Below, one piece after another: positions 34,146 to 38,077 of a stretch of 38,077 nt of DNA. The DNA comes from Acinetobacter pragensis. GTDB taxonomy: Bacteria; Pseudomonadota; Gammaproteobacteria; Pseudomonadales; Moraxellaceae. The position numbers and the translations under genes were made by a program. Each line of letters begins with the position of its first letter. Positions within the stretch are counted from its first letter, which is position 1. Where the stretch lies: positions 1 to 38,077 of the forward strand of contig NZ_LUAW01000032.1 of the NCBI RefSeq assembly GCF_001605895.1, read 5' to 3'. A model generated the notes under the pieces. That model did not search any database, had not been told where the DNA came from, and saw only the letters and a program-made list of their open reading frames with translations.

Positions 34146-35555
<1,410 letters not shown>

Positions 35556-35582
35556 TTAGCAACTCTAATTTAGGAGATTCAC

Positions 35583-36002
35583 ATGTCGACTATGCAATGT
35601 GACGTTGTAAGTGTTAAAGAGTCTTTGTACTCAGGCACTGTGACAATGCTTATCGCAAAAGGTGCTGGCGGTGAATTGGGTATTATGCCTGGTCACGCTC
35701 CGTTAGTAACTTTACTTCAGCCGGGCGCAATCCGCGTTCTGCTGGAGAACGGTACAGAAGAGTTAATCTATGTATCTGGTGGTGTTCTGGAAGTTCAACC
35801 GCATGTTGTTACGATTCTTGCTGATACAGCAGTTCGTGCAGAAAACTTAGATGAAGCTGCAATTTTAGAAGCGCGTAAAAACGCTGAAGCTTTGCTTGCA
35901 AATCAAAAGAGCGATTTGGACACCGCAGCAGCGCTTGCCGTTTTGGCAGAAACTGTTGCTCAGCTGGAAACCATCCGCAAAATCAAAAACCGCGCTCAAT
36001 AA
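35583..36002 (+). CDS. atpC: ATP synthase F1 subunit epsilon
   Basis: This is the rotor subunit that couples gamma to the c-ring and can inhibit ATP hydrolysis (139 residues). MPGHAPLVTLLQPGAIRV and the VSGGVLEVQPHVVTILADTAVRAENLD block mark the beta-sandwich; two C-terminal helices follow. AGGAG precedes the ATG. It is last in the operon. Confidence 0.97.
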   Translation: MSTMQCDVVSVKESLYSGTVTMLIAKGAGGELGIMPGHAPLVTLLQPGAIRVLLENGTEELIYVSGGVLEVQPHVVTILADTAVRAENLDEAAILEARKNAEALLANQKSDLDTAAALAVLAETVAQLETIRKIKNRAQ

Positions 36003-36019
36003 GACGCAGTTTGAGATTG

Positions 36020-36049
36020 AAAAAACCGCCCGGAAGGGCGGTTTTTTTT
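36020..36049 (+). terminator. Terminator of the atp operon
   Basis: AAAAAACCGCCC and GGGCGGTTTTTT form a perfect 12-base stem around GGAA, ending in eight T. It lies 18 bases after the atpC stop. Confidence 0.95.
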
Positions 36050-36152
36050 ATGTCTAAATGATGCTGTAAAGTGCAGAAAAATATCTAAAGTTGCATATGT
36101 TTTATTCACGGCTTGAATTAGTCTGAGTTAACTTTCAACTGAATAAATCGAT

Positions 36153-36458
36153 ATGAACCTCATCGCCTTTGAACCGCACTTTTGGGAATTGTATCGGGAT
36201 GATGATCGGTATTATCTCAGTCTGGCCATTGATATGAGTTCGGTGGTCTCCTGCTGGGATTTTGCTTTATCGCAGGAAGAAATACAGGGCTATGAACACC
36301 GCGGCCATGCCAGCATTCATGAATTGGCAAAATCCTTGGTCGCTTTGGCCTATAAAGGCGATTTTTCACACATGGAGCGCAGAACTGTTAAGCCTTACGA
36401 ACGGCAAGCGATGCAGTCAGCATTTAAAGCATGGCAGCAGCGCCAGAAAGCAGGTTAA
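36153..36458 (+). CDS. Conserved-looking small protein of unknown function
   Basis: A 101-residue protein starting MNLIAFEPHFWELYRDDDRYYLSLAIDM. It is soluble, with no signal or membrane segment, rich in aromatic residues and His. I do not recognise a family. Codon use resembles the neighbours. It follows the atp terminator by about 100 bases and ends overlapping, tail to tail, the last four bases of the gene on the other strand. Start choice rests on being the first ATG of a well-used frame, with no clear ribosome binding site. Confidence 0.65.
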   Translation: MNLIAFEPHFWELYRDDDRYYLSLAIDMSSVVSCWDFALSQEEIQGYEHRGHASIHELAKSLVALAYKGDFSHMERRTVKPYERQAMQSAFKAWQQRQKAG

Positions 36459-36907
36459 TCTGATGATTGGGTTAAAGAGAAAATTGAAAATTCACCCTTG
36501 CCAATGATTTTGACTGTAAAGATTTCATCAAAACCTTCATTTAAATTCGGAATTTCCAGCTTTTTATAGGTCGCCCGCACGCCGATCTCTGGAATAAGAG
36601 CTTTGCCTTCACGAAAACGGTTGCGCTTTAAGGTGCTGAGCAGATCGGTCTCAAAATAATACGCAATAATTTCAAAACCTGCATCCTTGGCGCGCTGTAT
36701 ATAACGTGCGCGATCTGCTCTGGTTGGATTGGTGTTATCAATGACCATCTTGGTTTTAGAGGATAAAGCTGCTTCGAAGATGATGTTTTCCCGATGCCGC
36801 GTTTTCAGCATGTCTAAATTAATGCGCAAGTGGCTGTGGTACAGATGCAGCAGATAAAAGCTCGATTTTCCAGAAGCTTGCGCTCCAGTAAAAATAATCA
36901 GCTGCAT
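36455..36907 (-). CDS. P-loop kinase-like ATPase (polynucleotide kinase/zeta-toxin type fold)
   Basis: A small cytoplasmic nucleotide-binding protein (150 residues). Walker A is GAQASGKS (8-15). VIDNTNPTRADRARYIQRAKDAGF matches the region of polynucleotide-kinase-like P-loop proteins that carries DNTN(P/L)xxxxR, and an Arg-rich lid (LKRNRFREGKALIPE) follows. These proteins phosphorylate nucleic acid ends or small molecules; the substrate here is unknown. It is complete in length for the stand-alone group. No antitoxin-like partner is obvious. Confidence 0.8.
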   Translation of the reverse strand: MQLIIFTGAQASGKSSFYLLHLYHSHLRINLDMLKTRHRENIIFEAALSSKTKMVIDNTNPTRADRARYIQRAKDAGFEIIAYYFETDLLSTLKRNRFREGKALIPEIGVRATYKKLEIPNLNEGFDEIFTVKIIGKGEFSIFSLTQSSD

Positions 36908-36939
36908 ATTTGGTACCGTTTTTTAAGCAATCCGTTTAA

Positions 36940-37953
36940 TCATACTGCATTTTTTTCGGGTTCTTCAGGATATTCTTCACGTTTGCCGCCATCATAGCTG
37001 GCGAAACGCGGCTGCTTGCGGTCAAAGACGGGTGCCGGATTCGACCAAGGCCATTCACCGAAACGGGTCGCGCGGTAACGGCGGAAAGCATCATCCAGCT
37101 CCTGTACGGTGTTCATGACAAAGGGTCCGCGCATGGCGACATCTTCGCCAATCGGTTCGCCTTCCATCCATAATATGCGCGCTTCTGAATAGCCGGCTTG
37201 CAGCCGAATGTCGGAGTCTGGCTTTAATTCAGCCAAATATTTGCGCTGAATTTGCTGATCTTCAATGCTTAAGGTGCTGCCTTGATAAAAATAGCCAAAG
37301 CGGTTGGAGCGGGCGGTGGTGGCCGGCACAGTCAGCGCAGCATGCGGCGGCAGGGTGATTAAATAAATATTGACGCGGTTTTCAGATGGGGCAGCCCATG
37401 AATTTGGCGGGCGGGAAATAGCAGCAGTATCTTTAAATTGGCCGGAAATAACCCGAACATCCGCAGTTAAGCCTGAATCATCGGTTTCATAAACATGCGG
37501 TATATCTTCGCGCCAAAACATTTTGTAATCTGGCGGCGCCTTTTTCTGTGCTGGGGATGAATTAAACCAGATTTGAAACAGCTCAAAAGGATTGGGCTGA
37601 TGTTCATGCAGCAGCGGGAACATTTCGCAGTGCTCAACGCCGCTGCCGGTGCTGAGCCACTGTACATCGCCTGCGCCATAGCGTCCGCCATTGCCCAGTG
37701 AATCAAAATGATCCACCGTGCCTTGCTCGACCAAAGTAATCGTTTCGAAACCTGTGTGAGGGTGTTCGGGAAAGCCCGGAACGATATCGCCATAATACAT
37801 GCTGAATTCTTTTTGCTCGGCGGGTGTATTGGGGCCAAGCTGGCTATTGCCTTCAGGAAAATGGTCAATATGGTGAGCTGTAAAGATAAATGGATCTTTT
37901 AAATCTAAACGGAATGTAATCGGGGTAAGCGAATAGATTGCAGGGTTGCTCAC
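36940..37953 (-). CDS. Pirin family protein (bicupin)
   Basis: A cytoplasmic two-cupin protein (337 residues). Metal ligands of the N-terminal cupin are H64 and H66 in EHPHTGFET, and H108 and E110 in GSGVEHCE; GNGGRYGAGDVQWLSTG lies between. The C-terminal cupin is more diverged, as usual. Pirins may be quercetinases or regulators of metabolism; the role here is unknown. I chose the GTG at 37953, with AAGGAG eight bases upstream, over a TTG two codons earlier that is too close to that site. It is somewhat longer than the usual 230-300 residues. Confidence 0.88.
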   Translation of the reverse strand: MSNPAIYSLTPITFRLDLKDPFIFTAHHIDHFPEGNSQLGPNTPAEQKEFSMYYGDIVPGFPEHPHTGFETITLVEQGTVDHFDSLGNGGRYGAGDVQWLSTGSGVEHCEMFPLLHEHQPNPFELFQIWFNSSPAQKKAPPDYKMFWREDIPHVYETDDSGLTADVRVISGQFKDTAAISRPPNSWAAPSENRVNIYLITLPPHAALTVPATTARSNRFGYFYQGSTLSIEDQQIQRKYLAELKPDSDIRLQAGYSEARILWMEGEPIGEDVAMRGPFVMNTVQELDDAFRRYRATRFGEWPWSNPAPVFDRKQPRFASYDGGKREEYPEEPEKNAV

Positions 37954-38046
37954 AGACAATACTCCTTAAATTTTCATTGCTTTTATTGGGGCATGATGCT
38001 GTTTAATTTAAGAACTTTTTTATAAGCGGTCTGTAGCTGAACTGTA

Positions 38047-38076
38047 AGATGCCCGCCGATAGATCGGCGGGCATCT
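38047..38076. terminator. Strong hairpin at the window edge
   Basis: AGATGCCCGCCGAT and ATCGGCGGGCATCT are perfect reverse complements with a two-base loop. It looks like a terminator, but the gene it belongs to and any T-run lie beyond the window. Confidence 0.65.
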
Positions 38077-38077
38077 G

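Noticed and set aside
36092..36120. Possible promoter TTGCAT with TGAATT before the small gene at 36153
   Set aside because: The -10 element matches consensus at only about three of six positions.
36455..36907. Zeta-toxin of a toxin-antitoxin system
   Set aside because: No antitoxin gene lies upstream in the same direction, and the protein is closer in pattern to stand-alone polynucleotide-kinase-like proteins.

Overview
The window looks like chromosomal DNA from an Acinetobacter-type gammaproteobacterium. The grounds are the protein sequences as I recognise them (VgrG, Zur/ZnuABC, the F-type ATP synthase subunits), moderate GC, and an organosulfur-scavenging cluster with a molbindin and a sigma-54 activator. 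No species is assigned.

Layout. (1) 72-547: a broken chimera in which the 5' end of scpA abuts the 3' end of an amidohydrolase gene. (2) 642-8871: a long plus-strand operon of porin, binding protein, MFS carrier, two permeases, lipoprotein binding protein, ATPase and third permease. It ends at a bidirectional terminator shared with a convergent sigma-54 activator gene (9060-10157). Divergent from the activator lies a molbindin/ATPase pair (10385-11458), followed by an opposing FMN-dependent monooxygenase gene (11629-12990). I read these together as an import-and-desulfurise system for organosulfur compounds. The strongest internal clue is that the porin and the first binding protein contain no cysteine, and no methionine after the start, which is typical of proteins made under sulfur starvation. 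(3) 13231-15886: a MATE efflux protein and a methionine-type aminotransferase, both on the minus strand. (4) 16113-23581: a type VI secretion vgrG island. It encodes a VgrG spike with a C-terminal adaptor-like tail, a two-headed peptidoglycan-degrading effector (LysM, peptidoglycan-binding, M15 peptidase and lysozyme-like domains), a lipoprotein immunity candidate, and a second exported immunity candidate. Between the two immunity genes lies a stray, diverged copy of the 3' end of the neighbouring DyP peroxidase gene, fused to a headless open frame. (5) 23636-25340: DyP peroxidase and a LysE-family exporter. (6) 25608-28648: the zinc uptake regulon, zur-znuC-znuB divergent from znuA, with a Zur-box palindrome between them. 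(7) 28819-36002: the complete atpIBEFHAGDC operon with a good promoter and terminator. (8) 36153-37953: a small unknown gene, a P-loop kinase-like gene and a pirin gene.

The most notable region is 19.0-23.8 kb. The duplicated DyP tail, the orphan immunity gene and the headless frame in front of it look like the scar of an effector swap: a new effector-immunity pair arrived with its own downstream flank and displaced an older effector, whose immunity gene stayed behind. All calls were made by reading the sequence; no database search was run.
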